DNA of 64,000 nt, taken from contig NZ_CP094975.1 of assembly GCF_023509015.1 (NCBI RefSeq), positions 4,767,501-4,831,500 of the forward strand. Direction: 5' to 3'. Of the stretch, positions 27,919-36,534 are shown in pieces. Below the pieces are notes generated by a model. It was not told where the DNA came from and searched no databases. It saw only the letters and a program-made list of their open reading frames with translations. The translations under genes and the position numbers were made by a program. The stretch's first letter is position 1. Each line of letters starts with the position of its first letter. Source of the DNA: Pseudomonas abieticivorans (GTDB lineage Bacteria; Pseudomonadota; Gammaproteobacteria; Pseudomonadales; Pseudomonadaceae).

Positions 27919-28478
27919 ATGCACTTGGCGCCATTAGTCCGAGCGCCTCTCTCTTGCATACTGGCTGCAGGCTGTCGCCCAGCGCGACAGCAATCCAGAC
28001 TCCAAAAACAACAGCGCTATAGCGCGATGGGCTACATGGACGTCGCTCCCAGCGGCCCCGCCAATGGCCGCACCGCGGTGCTGCTGCACGGCAAGAACTT
28101 TTGCGGCGCCACCTGGGACGACAGCATCAAGGCCCTGAGCACTGCCGGCTACCGGGTCGTGGCGCCAGATCAGATCGGCTTTCGGTGCCGAAGGCATCCG
28201 CAAGTATGATCAGAGCACCTATTACGTCGGGCGCTGGAAGCCTGAATACGATCGTTGGGTAGACATGCTCGCCGGCCTCAACAAGGGCCCGGGCCATGAG
28301 CGGGTGGCGTGGAACTCGGCGCTGATCTACGACATGATTTTCACCCAGCCAGTGTTCTACGAACTGCCCAACCTCAAGGTCCAGACGGTGCTGATGATAG
28401 GGGATGCTGACACCACGGCCATCGGCAGCGACATCGCCCCGCCCGAGGTCAAGGCGAAGATCGGCCACTGCGATGTGC
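27919..28478 (+). pseudogene. Internally deleted secreted alpha/beta hydrolase
   Basis: The N-terminus shows a lipoprotein-like signal ([19 protein letters not shown]) and [24 protein letters not shown] up to APDQIGF. At about 28182 the frame changes and the protein resumes as [20 protein letters not shown]...YELPNLKVQTVLMIGDADTTAIG. From the known family about 100 residues are missing between the halves, including the GHSMGG nucleophile elbow. The 3' end is lost near 28478, where it meets the cut end of an opposite-strand gene. It cannot make an active enzyme. Confidence 0.75.
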
Positions 28479-29077
28479 TGGGCAAGAATACCCGGGGATG
28501 TCGGCAGCCGCACGATGCTGGCGTGGTGAAGCTCGCGGCTCAGGAACAGGTCGTAGGCGCTGCCCTTGCTGACCGCCAAGGTCGTGCCTGGCTGGTCGAC
28601 TTGGTTGTTGGTGGTGATCGGCGAGTCGTTGCGCACTGCATACACCCCCTCGATCAGCACATAGGGCCGCGTGAACTCAATGATCTGCCCGCGCCTGGGG
28701 TCGATGGCGAAGAAGCCAACGACGGCCTTGTCTTGCTCGACGTTTTCCACCGAGGCGCCTGCTGAGGTCACGGCTATCAACTGCAGCGGCATGCCCAAGC
28801 GTTTGGCCAGTTCGCCCGCCAGGTCGACCGATACGCCGACCGGCTGGTGCGTGTGTGGGTCAAGGGTGGCGAGAATCGGGTTGCCGAGGTTGATCGAGAC
28901 GCGCAGCGTGCCGGAAGGCGCGAAGGCCGCGACCAGTTCGGCACTGGCCGTGCGCGCGTCTTGGGTGCCGGCGCCTGGTGGCGATGCCGCTTGCGCCAGC
29001 GCCGCGCCGCCGCTCAACAGCCAGGCCAGCGCCGAGATCGCCAGGCGCCGTGGGGTAGCTGCCAGGATCGTCTTCAT
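28478..29077 (-). pseudogene. Truncated ABC substrate-binding protein (family 3)
   Basis: Encodes MKTILAATPRRLAISALAW (signal peptide, cleavage after ALAQA) and a family-3 binding fold: GTLRVSINLGNPILATLDP, GVSVDLAGELAKRLGMPLQLI, RPYVLIEGVYAVRNDSPI, KGSAYDLFLSRELHHASIVR. Homology ends near residue 199 (about base 28478); beyond this the open frame continues only as antisense of the hydrolase remnant to 28127, giving a chimeric 316-codon frame. It is homologous to the gene at 36535. The second lobe is missing, so ligand binding is unlikely. Confidence 0.75.
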
Positions 29078-29145
29078 TCAAGCGCCCTCAGGCAGCAAGC
29101 TACGCAGCCGCTCGTCGAAGGAGCTACCCAGCAGCGGCTGCAGGG

Positions 29146-29440
29146 TCGATCCGCGACTTGCCGCTAAACAGCGATGACCTCTCCTAGGGCGGGCTGTACG
29201 GCGTGCTGCCTCGGAAGATCATCGGCATCGAAGCCATCGATCGGGTAGAGGTGTTCAAAGGCCCGAGCGCTTTCGTGAATGGCGTGACGCCCGCGGGCAG
29301 CGGATTGGGCGGGACGGTCAATCTTCAGCCTAAATATGCCAGCGACACGCCAATCCGCCGCTACACCCAAGACATCAGCAGTGATGGCCGTATCGGTGAG
29401 CACCTCGATATAGGCCAGCGCTTCGGTGAAGACTGTGCAT
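29146..29440 (+). pseudogene. TonB-dependent siderophore receptor plug fragment
   Basis: Reads SIRDLPLNSDDLS, an amber stop at 29185-29187, then GGLYGVLPRKIIGIEAIDRVEVFKGPSAF, GVTPAGSGLGGTVNLQPKYA and SDGRIGEHLDIGQRFGED. This is the plug domain of a siderophore-type receptor, with the conserved ErVEVlKGPsa and GGtvN motifs. No signal peptide, no signalling domain and no barrel remain. Both ends are cut. Confidence 0.7.
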
Positions 29441-29640
29441 TGAATAGCCCGTTTTATCGGTATTTTCGGGTGACATTAGCATCAGGAATCCCAGCCAGCC
29501 GGCCCTCAAGGCCTTGGTCGAAAACGAAAAAGCAGCCCTCGCTGGGGGGGCAGACCGACGGGCAATGGCTGAGCTTCGCCCGCTAACGGGCGAACGATCT
29601 ACGATCCCATCGGTACCTGCCGCATGGGCACGTATGAGCT

Positions 29641-29817
29641 GGTTGATCCAGGTATTCCAGGGTGACCAGGAAGTCATCGATACCCTGTGGCTGATCCATC
29701 GCCTGGAGTGGCCATTATCGGCCCGCGCGGCACGCATGCTGGAGTGGCTGAACGGTTATTTTTGATCGACCTGCCTTGTCGTTGTGCGGGTGCGCAAGCT
29801 GATCCTGCAAGTTGCGG
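29641..29817. pseudogene. Duplicated LysR 3' end (direct repeat, copy 2)
   Basis: Encodes LIQVFQGDQEVIDTLWLIHR...LEWLNGYF and stop at 29765, plus downstream DNA, matching the end of the LysR gene at 25558 (offset 3341 bp). The DNA-binding part is absent; upstream an unrelated open stretch (ALVENEKAALAGGADRRAM...) is joined in frame. The following 174 bp to the next LysR gene show no convincing gene. Confidence 0.75.
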
Positions 29818-29991
29818 GTGAAGTGGCGCATCGTGGCGCAGTGGTCAAACCCTGCGTACTGGAGATATTGTGCCTGCCGGCACCCTGTGCGAGCCTTTCG
29901 AAAGCGAACGCACAGCGCTGCGGCGCTCTACTAGCGACTCACAAGCCACGCGCTATCGTATTCCCTTGCCCCCCGACACCACAGGAGCTCC

Positions 29992-30882
29992 ATGCGCTAC
30001 GACCTGACCAGCCTGGACATCTTCATTGCCGTTGCCGAGGAGCGCAATCTCACGCGCGTAGCGCGCATCAAACACTTGGCGCTGTCCGCCATCAGCAAGC
30101 GCATTGCGGAGCTTGAGGCCCAAGCTGGCTCGGCATTGCTGGTACGCAATGCCCGCGGCGTGGACCTCACCCCGGCCGGCCAATCCATGCTGTTCTATGC
30201 GCGCCAACTCCAGCAGACCCTCACCGCCCTGGACGATGAACTGGGCGATTACGCATCTGGCGTCAAAGGCCACGTGCGTATCCATGCGATCACCTCGGCA
30301 CTGTCGCAGTTTCTTCCCACAGACATCGCCCGCTTCGTGCAACTGTACCCGCAGATCAAATTCGATATCGAAGAACGCGTCGGCTCGGCGGTGATCCGAG
30401 CGGTTGCCGATGGCCGCGCAGATTTGGGTATCATCGCCGACCAGACCGCCGCCCAAGGTTTGGAAACCGTTCCTTACCGCCACGACGAACTGACGCTGGT
30501 GGTACCGCAGGGCCACCCCCTGAGCGGAGAGAAGGCCGTACGGTTTCGCGACGTGCTCGAGCACGAATTCATTGGGCCGCATCTCGAGAGCTCGGTGCAC
30601 ACACTGCTGACCGGCGAGGCCGACAAGCTTGGCAAGTCACTGAAGCTGCGTATCCGCATCAGCAGCTTCGACTGCATGTGCCGAATGGTTTCGACCGGAT
30701 TGGGGCTGGCGGTATTGCCACGCTCAGTGGTGCAACCGTACCTGCGCAGCCACCGGCTCAAGGCGCTGACCCTGCAAGAAACCTGGGCTCAGCGGACCTT
30801 GCTGCTGGCCTTTCGGAAATACGAACTGGCGTCGCCGACGCTCAAGACCTTGATCGACAATCTCAAGGAGAAAGTCGACTGA
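29992..30882 (+). CDS. LysR-family regulator next to aconitase operon
   Basis: A 296-aa LysR protein. Its HTH is at residues 3-62 (YDLTSLDIFIAVAEERNLTRVARIKHLALSAISKRI), followed by an effector domain (HVRIHAITSALSQFLPTDIARFVQLYP). GGAGCTCC precedes the ATG. It lies 137 bp before the aconitase gene on the same strand and probably activates the aconitase-lactonase-transporter genes; LysR proteins more often sit divergently, so this arrangement is slightly unusual. Effector unknown, possibly a tricarboxylate. Confidence 0.87.
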   Translation: MRYDLTSLDIFIAVAEERNLTRVARIKHLALSAISKRIAELEAQAGSALLVRNARGVDLTPAGQSMLFYARQLQQTLTALDDELGDYASGVKGHVRIHAITSALSQFLPTDIARFVQLYPQIKFDIEERVGSAVIRAVADGRADLGIIADQTAAQGLETVPYRHDELTLVVPQGHPLSGEKAVRFRDVLEHEFIGPHLESSVHTLLTGEADKLGKSLKLRIRISSFDCMCRMVSTGLGLAVLPRSVVQPYLRSHRLKALTLQETWAQRTLLLAFRKYELASPTLKTLIDNLKEKVD

Positions 30883-31019
30883 CCCAGCAAGGCGAGCCTT
30901 CGCGCTTTGCGAAGGCTACCTTGGTAAACCGGCAATTTTCATCTGCGCTTCGCCATTCTAGTATCCAACCACCAGCGGTAAGCGGGCCCGTTGCGGCCCC
31001 TGCCGCGAATACTATAAGA

Positions 31020-33710
31020 ATGAGCGATGCCAGCATGACCGAGATAGCGACCGACCTGCTCGACACCTTGACCCTCCAGGGCGAAGCGTTCGCCTACGTG
31101 AACTTGCACAAGATGCTCGACCACGAGCAATTGGTAAAACTGCCTTATTCGATTCGGATCCTCCTCGAGAACGTCGCGCGCTGCTCACCCGAAGCGCTGC
31201 CTTCGGTGCTCGCCCGTGCGATCGGTCAGGGACCTGATTGCGAGGTGCCGTTCCAGCCTAACCGCTTGATGTTCCACGACACCACCTGCCTGCCGGCCTT
31301 GGCCGATTTCGCCGGCATGCGCGACGTGGTGGCGGAGCTGGGCGGTGATCCCCAGGCCATGAACCCCTTGATTCCGGCCGTGCTGACCATCGACCATTCG
31401 GTGATCGTCGAGCGCTATGCCGAGGCGGATGCCGTCGAGCAGAACCTTGATATCGATTTTCGCCGGAACAGCGAACGTTACCGTTTCATCAAGTGGGCGC
31501 AGAAGAGTCTCGACAACTTCGGGGTGATCCCGCCGGGCACTGGCATCATCCATCAGATGAACATGGAAGCCTTGGCCCAGGTGGTGTGGGAAACCCCCAT
31601 GGAAGACGGCCGGCGCATGCTGCACCCGGACGACATGGTCGCCACCGATAGCCATACGCCCATGATCAACGCAATCGGCGTGCTGGGCTGGGGCGTGGGT
31701 GGCCTGGAAGGGCAGGCGGCGATGGTGGGTGAGCCGGTGCCGATCAGCTTCCCGAAGGTGGTGGGTATTCGCGTGACCAACATCATGCGCCCCGGGGTGA
31801 CAGCGACGGACCTGTCTTTGCACGTGGCGCAAATTCTGCGCAAGCGCTCAGTCGTGGGCAAGTTTGTCGAGTTCACCGGTCCGGGCTTGTCGACGTTGAG
31901 CTGGGCCGCGCGTGGCACCGTATCGAACATGGCCCCGGAGTACGGTGCCACGGTAGTGTTTTTTCCCTTCGATGACGACACACTGGCCTATTTGAAACTG
32001 TCCGGCCGATCAGAAGCCCTGTGCGAGAAAGTTGTCAGCTACATGACCGCGCAACCCTTGTGGCGCAGCGATGACCTTGCCGAACCGCAGTTCGACGAGT
32101 TGATCGAACTGGACCTGGCCAGCATAGAGCCCAGCGTTGCCGGTCCGCATCAGCCACACCAGCGTCAGAAGCTGTCGGACGCGGCGGCATCCTTCCATCA
32201 GGAAGTCATGGGCGGCGGCAAGCTGATAGCCGGGCCATCGGAGCAGATATTTTTCGAGCCTTCCTTCGGCGAACCGATCACCCATGGTGCAGTAGTGATG
32301 TCGGCCATCACCAGCTGTACCAACACAGCGAATCCGGCACAGATGATCCAGGCCGGTCTGCTGGCGCGCAAGGCACGCCAATTGGGGCTCAAGCGCAAGC
32401 CGTGGGTCAAGACTTCGCTGTCGCCTGGTTCCCGGGTAGTGGCGGACTATCTGGCTGAGGCCGGACTATTGGAAGACTTTTCCGCGCTCGGCTTTGACCT
32501 GGCCGGCTTCGGCTGCATGACCTGCATCGGCAACTCCGGACAGCTCGAAGAGCATGTCGAGGTATTCGCCGATCAGGGGCTCAAGGGTGTCGTAGTGTTG
32601 TCCGGCAACCGTAACTTCGAAGGCCGGGTCAATCCCAAAGTACCCGCTGGCTACTTGGCGTCCCCGGCCCTGTGCGTGGCATATGCGATTGCCGGTACGA
32701 TCGATATCGACCTTGAATCCCAAGCCTTGGGCAAGGATCAGGCCGGCACCCCGGTGTACTTGCGCGACCTGATGCCCAGCGACGCCGATATCGCCGCCCA
32801 GGCACTGCGCTCGGTCAAGCCGGAGTTCTTCCAGCAGCGCCTGGCCAAGGTCTGGGAGGGCACCCATCACTGGCAGTCGCTGTCGGCCGAAGGCAGCGTG
32901 CAGTTTCCGTGGAGCCCGAATTCCACCTACCTGCGCCGGCCGCAGTACCTTGCCGATATCAGCGCGGAGCCGAAGACCACGCTGGCCATCAACGCTGCGC
33001 GCATCCTCATGGTGCTGGGCGACAACGTTACCACCGACCATATCTCCCCGGCTTATTCCATTCCCGCCAACAGCCTCGCGGGCCAATGGCTGCTGGAACG
33101 CGGCGAAGACCCGCAGGACCTCAACCAGTACTCCACCCGGCGCAGCAACCATGAAGTGATGCTGCGCGGCGCCTTCACCAACAAGGCTGTGAAAAACCTG
33201 TTGTTGGCCGAGCAGCCGGGGTTAGGTGCCTGGGCCTGGAATGCGGACCACAGTGCCTGCCTGCCCTTGTATGAAGCGGCGAAGAGCTATGCCGTGCAGC
33301 ATACGCCGATGGTGGTCTTCGCTGGCATCAACTACGGCGCTGGTTCCAGCCGTGACTGGGCGGCCAAGGCGCAAGCGCTGCTGGGCGTGAAAGCCGTGGT
33401 GGCGCAGAGCATTGAGCGTATTCACCGCAGCAACCTGATCGGCATGGGTGTCATTGCGTTGCAGTTCAAGCACGGCATGAAAACCGCCGACCTGGCGCTG
33501 CAGGGGGATGAGGAATTTGACTTCCTGGGCCTCGACGACCTGGTGGTGGGCGACAACGCGATAACCTTGATCATTAAGCGGGCAGGGGGCGGTCAACAAA
33601 ACGTGGACCTGAACGTGCGTATCGATTCGCTGCAGGAGATTCGCTACCTCATCAATGGCGGCGTGCTGCCCTATGTGATTCGCAAGGTGGTCAAGCGCAG
33701 CGCCCGGTAA
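31020..33710 (+). CDS. acnA: Aconitate hydratase A
   Basis: A [4Fe-4S] enzyme that isomerises citrate and isocitrate through cis-aconitate. It is 896 aa, the full AcnA/IRP length. Cluster cysteines are in TSCTNTANPAQM and GFGCMTCIGNSG; the active-site segments DNFGVIPPGTGIIHQMNME, ATDSHTPMINAIGVLGWGVGGLE and YGAGSSRDWAAK are intact. The start MSDASMTEIA at ATG 31020 is the best fit; ATG 31035 is an alternative and ribosome sites are weak. It lies in an accessory island with a lactonase and a carrier rather than with core TCA genes, so it may be a second, pathway-specific aconitase. Confidence 0.93.
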   Translation: MSDASMTEIATDLLDTLTLQGEAFAYVNLHKMLDHEQLVKLPYSIRILLENVARCSPEALPSVLARAIGQGPDCEVPFQPNRLMFHDTTCLPALADFAGMRDVVAELGGDPQAMNPLIPAVLTIDHSVIVERYAEADAVEQNLDIDFRRNSERYRFIKWAQKSLDNFGVIPPGTGIIHQMNMEALAQVVWETPMEDGRRMLHPDDMVATDSHTPMINAIGVLGWGVGGLEGQAAMVGEPVPISFPKVVGIRVTNIMRPGVTATDLSLHVAQILRKRSVVGKFVEFTGPGLSTLSWAARGTVSNMAPEYGATVVFFPFDDDTLAYLKLSGRSEALCEKVVSYMTAQPLWRSDDLAEPQFDELIELDLASIEPSVAGPHQPHQRQKLSDAAASFHQEVMGGGKLIAGPSEQIFFEPSFGEPITHGAVVMSAITSCTNTANPAQMIQAGLLARKARQLGLKRKPWVKTSLSPGSRVVADYLAEAGLLEDFSALGFDLAGFGCMTCIGNSGQLEEHVEVFADQGLKGVVVLSGNRNFEGRVNPKVPAGYLASPALCVAYAIAGTIDIDLESQALGKDQAGTPVYLRDLMPSDADIAAQALRSVKPEFFQQRLAKVWEGTHHWQSLSAEGSVQFPWSPNSTYLRRPQYLADISAEPKTTLAINAARILMVLGDNVTTDHISPAYSIPANSLAGQWLLERGEDPQDLNQYSTRRSNHEVMLRGAFTNKAVKNLLLAEQPGLGAWAWNADHSACLPLYEAAKSYAVQHTPMVVFAGINYGAGSSRDWAAKAQALLGVKAVVAQSIERIHRSNLIGMGVIALQFKHGMKTADLALQGDEEFDFLGLDDLVVGDNAITLIIKRAGGGQQNVDLNVRIDSLQEIRYLINGGVLPYVIRKVVKRSAR

Positions 33711-33783
33711 TACCCGGCCAGCTCCGCAGAGGGCAGGCCGTCGCTATCCATACATGCGTTCAACAATAACAAGGAAACGCAAA

Positions 33784-35043
33784 ATGAACCGCGATGACAA
33801 GCGCGCAGGCCTCCCTGCGCCTGAGATTGATCACTCGATAGATTCGCCAACCGATGCGAGCCGCCGTCTCTTGCTCCAACAGATGGGCACCGCTGCGGGC
33901 GTCGCGCTGCTGGGTTCGCTGCTGCCCACGAACCTGGCTTACGCAGTCGCCCCTTCCAATAAAAAGTCATCTACCAGCGGGAGAACCCCTATGTACGCTT
34001 ATATCGGCTCACGCACTACCCGCGAGCGAAATGCGCGCGGCGAAGGCATCACGGTCTATAAAGTCGATCAGGAAAAGGGCACGCTGGAACTGGTGCAGGT
34101 GGTCAAGGACTTGGTCAATCCGTCTTTCCTGGCCCTCAATAAAGCCGGCGACCGCCTGTACACCGTGCATGGCGACAAAAGCGACGTCAGTGCCTTCAGT
34201 GTCGACAAGGCCACTGGCAAGTTGACTTTCATCAACCAGCAAAGTACCGAAGGCAAGAACCCTGTCCACCTGGCACTCGATCCTAGCGAGCGCTTCCTGG
34301 TGGTGTCCAACCACATCGGCGGCTCGCTGGCCGTACTCAATGTGGCGCAGGACGGGTCGCTGGGCTCCATCAACCAGTTGCTCAAACTCGAAGGGCCGCT
34401 GGGCCCGCACCGGGTCGAGCAACCGTTCTCCAAGCCCCACTTCAATCCGTTCGACCATTCCGGCAACTTCGTGCTGGTGCCGGACAAGGGACTCGACCGG
34501 GTATTCAGTTTCCGCTTTGATAACGGCAAATTGTTCCCCGCCGAGCAGCCGTTCGTGACCACGCGTGAAGGCGCGGGCCCGCGGCATATTGCGTTGCATC
34601 CCAACGCCGCGTTCGCTTACGTGGTCAACGAGCTGGACTCTACCGTGACGGCCTACCGGTTCGACACGCAGACGGGAGCACTCAAGCCCCAACAGGTATT
34701 GCCGTCGCTGCCCGCCACCTACACCGGCAACAGCCGCGCCTCGGAAATCGAGATCGACCGCAGCGGCCGCTTCCTCTACGCCTCCAACCGCGGCTACGAC
34801 AGTGTGGCAGTCTTCGCCATCGATGAGGGCACCGGCCTGCTAAGTCCGGTTGAATTTGTCGCCACCGAGGGCAAGACCCCGCGGTTCTTCACCTTGACCC
34901 CCAACGAGCGCTACCTTTTCGCACTCAACGAGGACAGCGATACCATCATTTCCATGAAGGTCGACCCGAAAAAGGGCGGCTTGAGCAAGACCGGGTTCTC
35001 GGTTTCTACCGGCAGCCCGGTGTGCATGATCTTTTCCGTCTGA
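33784..35043 (+). CDS. Exported lactonase-family beta-propeller protein
   Basis: A 419-aa protein of the 6-phosphogluconolactonase/3-carboxymuconate-cyclase (Pgl, seven-bladed propeller) family. The N-terminus carries a twin-arginine-like signal (SRRLLLQQMGTAAGVALLGSLLPTNLAYA), so it is probably periplasmic. The blades show FLALNKAGDRLYTVHG, HLALDPSERFLVVSNH, KPHFNPFDHSGNFVLVPD, GPRHIALHPNAAFAYVVNEL and TPRFFTLTPNERYLFALNE. AAGGAA precedes ATG 33784. A periplasmic place argues against the sugar-phosphate substrate; a lactone of an organic acid is more likely, by inference from the neighbours. Confidence 0.85.
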   Translation: MNRDDKRAGLPAPEIDHSIDSPTDASRRLLLQQMGTAAGVALLGSLLPTNLAYAVAPSNKKSSTSGRTPMYAYIGSRTTRERNARGEGITVYKVDQEKGTLELVQVVKDLVNPSFLALNKAGDRLYTVHGDKSDVSAFSVDKATGKLTFINQQSTEGKNPVHLALDPSERFLVVSNHIGGSLAVLNVAQDGSLGSINQLLKLEGPLGPHRVEQPFSKPHFNPFDHSGNFVLVPDKGLDRVFSFRFDNGKLFPAEQPFVTTREGAGPRHIALHPNAAFAYVVNELDSTVTAYRFDTQTGALKPQQVLPSLPATYTGNSRASEIEIDRSGRFLYASNRGYDSVAVFAIDEGTGLLSPVEFVATEGKTPRFFTLTPNERYLFALNEDSDTIISMKVDPKKGGLSKTGFSVSTGSPVCMIFSV

Positions 35044-35104
35044 GCAGCAAAGGATTTACAAAAACTACAGAAGCAGGCACAAGCCTGTTTCCCGTGAGGT
35101 TTGC

Positions 35105-36430
35105 ATGAATAACAATAATGCTGTTGACGAAGCCGCCATCGTGCGCAAGATCACCTTGCGTATCATTCCCTTCGTTTTCCTGCTGTACATCGTCTCCTAC
35201 CTGGACCGCGCGAACATCGGTTATGCCGCGTTGCAGATGAACAAGGAGCTGGCGCTGACCAGTGAGGCCTTCGGGTTTATCTCCGGTATTTTCTTCATCG
35301 GCTATTTCCTGTTCGAAGTGCCTAGCAACGTGCTGCTCAACAAGTTCGGCGCACGGGTGTGGATTGCCCGCATCCTGGTGACCTGGGGCATCATCGCGGC
35401 CTGCACCGCGTTCGCCCAGACCCCCAACCAGCTCTACGTGCTGCGCTTCTTTCTTGGCGTCGCCGAGGCCGGTTTCTTCCCCGGCATCATCGTCTACCTG
35501 ACCTACTGGTTCCGCGCCAAGGAACTCGCCACCACCGTCGCGCTGTTCACCGCAGCCATCCCGGTCAGCTACATCATCGGTGCGCCGCTGAGCACCTGGA
35601 TCATGGACAACATCAGCTGGATGAACTGGAGCGGCTGGCGCTGGATGCTGTTCCTCGAAGGCATCCCGGCCGTGTTCCTGGGCATTGCCTGCTTCTTCTT
35701 CCTGACCGATAAACCCGAGCAGGCCAAATGGCTCAAGCCTGAGGAGAAGGATTGGCTGCTGGCCGAGCTGGAGCGTGATCGCAAAAGTCGCAAGAACGTC
35801 AAGAGCCTGGGCGTGCTCAAGACCATGACCAACCCGAAAGTGCTGTATCTGTCGTTCATCTACTTTGTCTACCAGTGCGGCAGCCTGGGCGTCGGCTATT
35901 GGATGCCGCAGATCATCAAGAGCTTCTCCGAATCGCTGACCCATACGCAGATCGGCCTGATCGCTATGTTGCCTTACATCATCGCGACCATCGCCATGAT
36001 CGTCTGGTCACGCCATTCGGATAAACGCAACGAGCGCAAACTGCACTCCGCCATCCCTTTGCTGTTCTCGGCGGCCGGGCTGATCGGTGCCGGCCTGGTG
36101 TCCAATCCTGTCGTCGCCATGGCGATGATCTGCCTCGCGTTGTCTGGCCTGTATAGCTTCAAGTCACCCTTCTGGGCGCTGCCGACGCTCTTTCTTGACC
36201 GTGCGACTGCGGCGGTGTCGATAGCCGTGATCAACTCCATTGGCAACCTCGGTGGCTTCGTCGGCCCATCTATGATCGGTATGGTCAAGGGCAATAGCCA
36301 GAGTGCCGCCAATGGCTTGCTGTTCCTCAGCGGGTTGTTGGTGATAGGTTTCCTGATGACGATACTGATGCGTGTGACCAACAAGGATGACCCCGACCAC
36401 GCCGTGGGCGCCGCCAAGCAGGCCCACTAA
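35105..36430 (+). CDS. MFS transporter, anion:cation symporter type
   Basis: A 441-aa inner-membrane carrier with 12 predicted helices. The ACS-family opening IVRKITLRIIPFVFLLYIVSYLDRANIGYAAL and GFFPGIIVYLTYWF are typical of tartrate, phthalate and glucarate carriers. It has 61 bp between it and the lactonase gene and is followed by a terminator, so LysR-acnA-lactonase-carrier form one block. The substrate is probably an organic anion taken up with protons; which one cannot be read from sequence. Confidence 0.88.
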   Translation: MNNNNAVDEAAIVRKITLRIIPFVFLLYIVSYLDRANIGYAALQMNKELALTSEAFGFISGIFFIGYFLFEVPSNVLLNKFGARVWIARILVTWGIIAACTAFAQTPNQLYVLRFFLGVAEAGFFPGIIVYLTYWFRAKELATTVALFTAAIPVSYIIGAPLSTWIMDNISWMNWSGWRWMLFLEGIPAVFLGIACFFFLTDKPEQAKWLKPEEKDWLLAELERDRKSRKNVKSLGVLKTMTNPKVLYLSFIYFVYQCGSLGVGYWMPQIIKSFSESLTHTQIGLIAMLPYIIATIAMIVWSRHSDKRNERKLHSAIPLLFSAAGLIGAGLVSNPVVAMAMICLALSGLYSFKSPFWALPTLFLDRATAAVSIAVINSIGNLGGFVGPSMIGMVKGNSQSAANGLLFLSGLLVIGFLMTILMRVTNKDDPDHAVGAAKQAH

Positions 36431-36443
36431 AGTCCATCCGCTC

Positions 36444-36478
36444 GCCGGCGCCTCTGTTACCCAGGGGCGCCGGCTTTT
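36444..36478 (+). terminator. Terminator after the ACS carrier gene
   Basis: A 9-bp stem gccggcgcc (36444-36452) with ggcgccggc (36466-36474), 13-nt loop, followed by TTTT. It closes the acnA-lactonase-carrier block. Confidence 0.75.
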
Positions 36479-36534
36479 GGGCCGCGCCAGCCGGTGGCGG
36501 CGTTTATTTTCTGAATGGTCCTCTGGAGTGCCTG

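Noticed and set aside
29082..29153. Minus-strand peptide end (STLQPLLGSSFDERLRSLLPEGA) before the truncated binding protein
   Set aside because: Could be the tail of an upstream operon gene, but too short to identify.
30678..31019. 114-codon upstream extension of the aconitase frame
   Set aside because: Lies inside the LysR gene in another frame and has no aconitase homology; ATG 31020 gives the family length.
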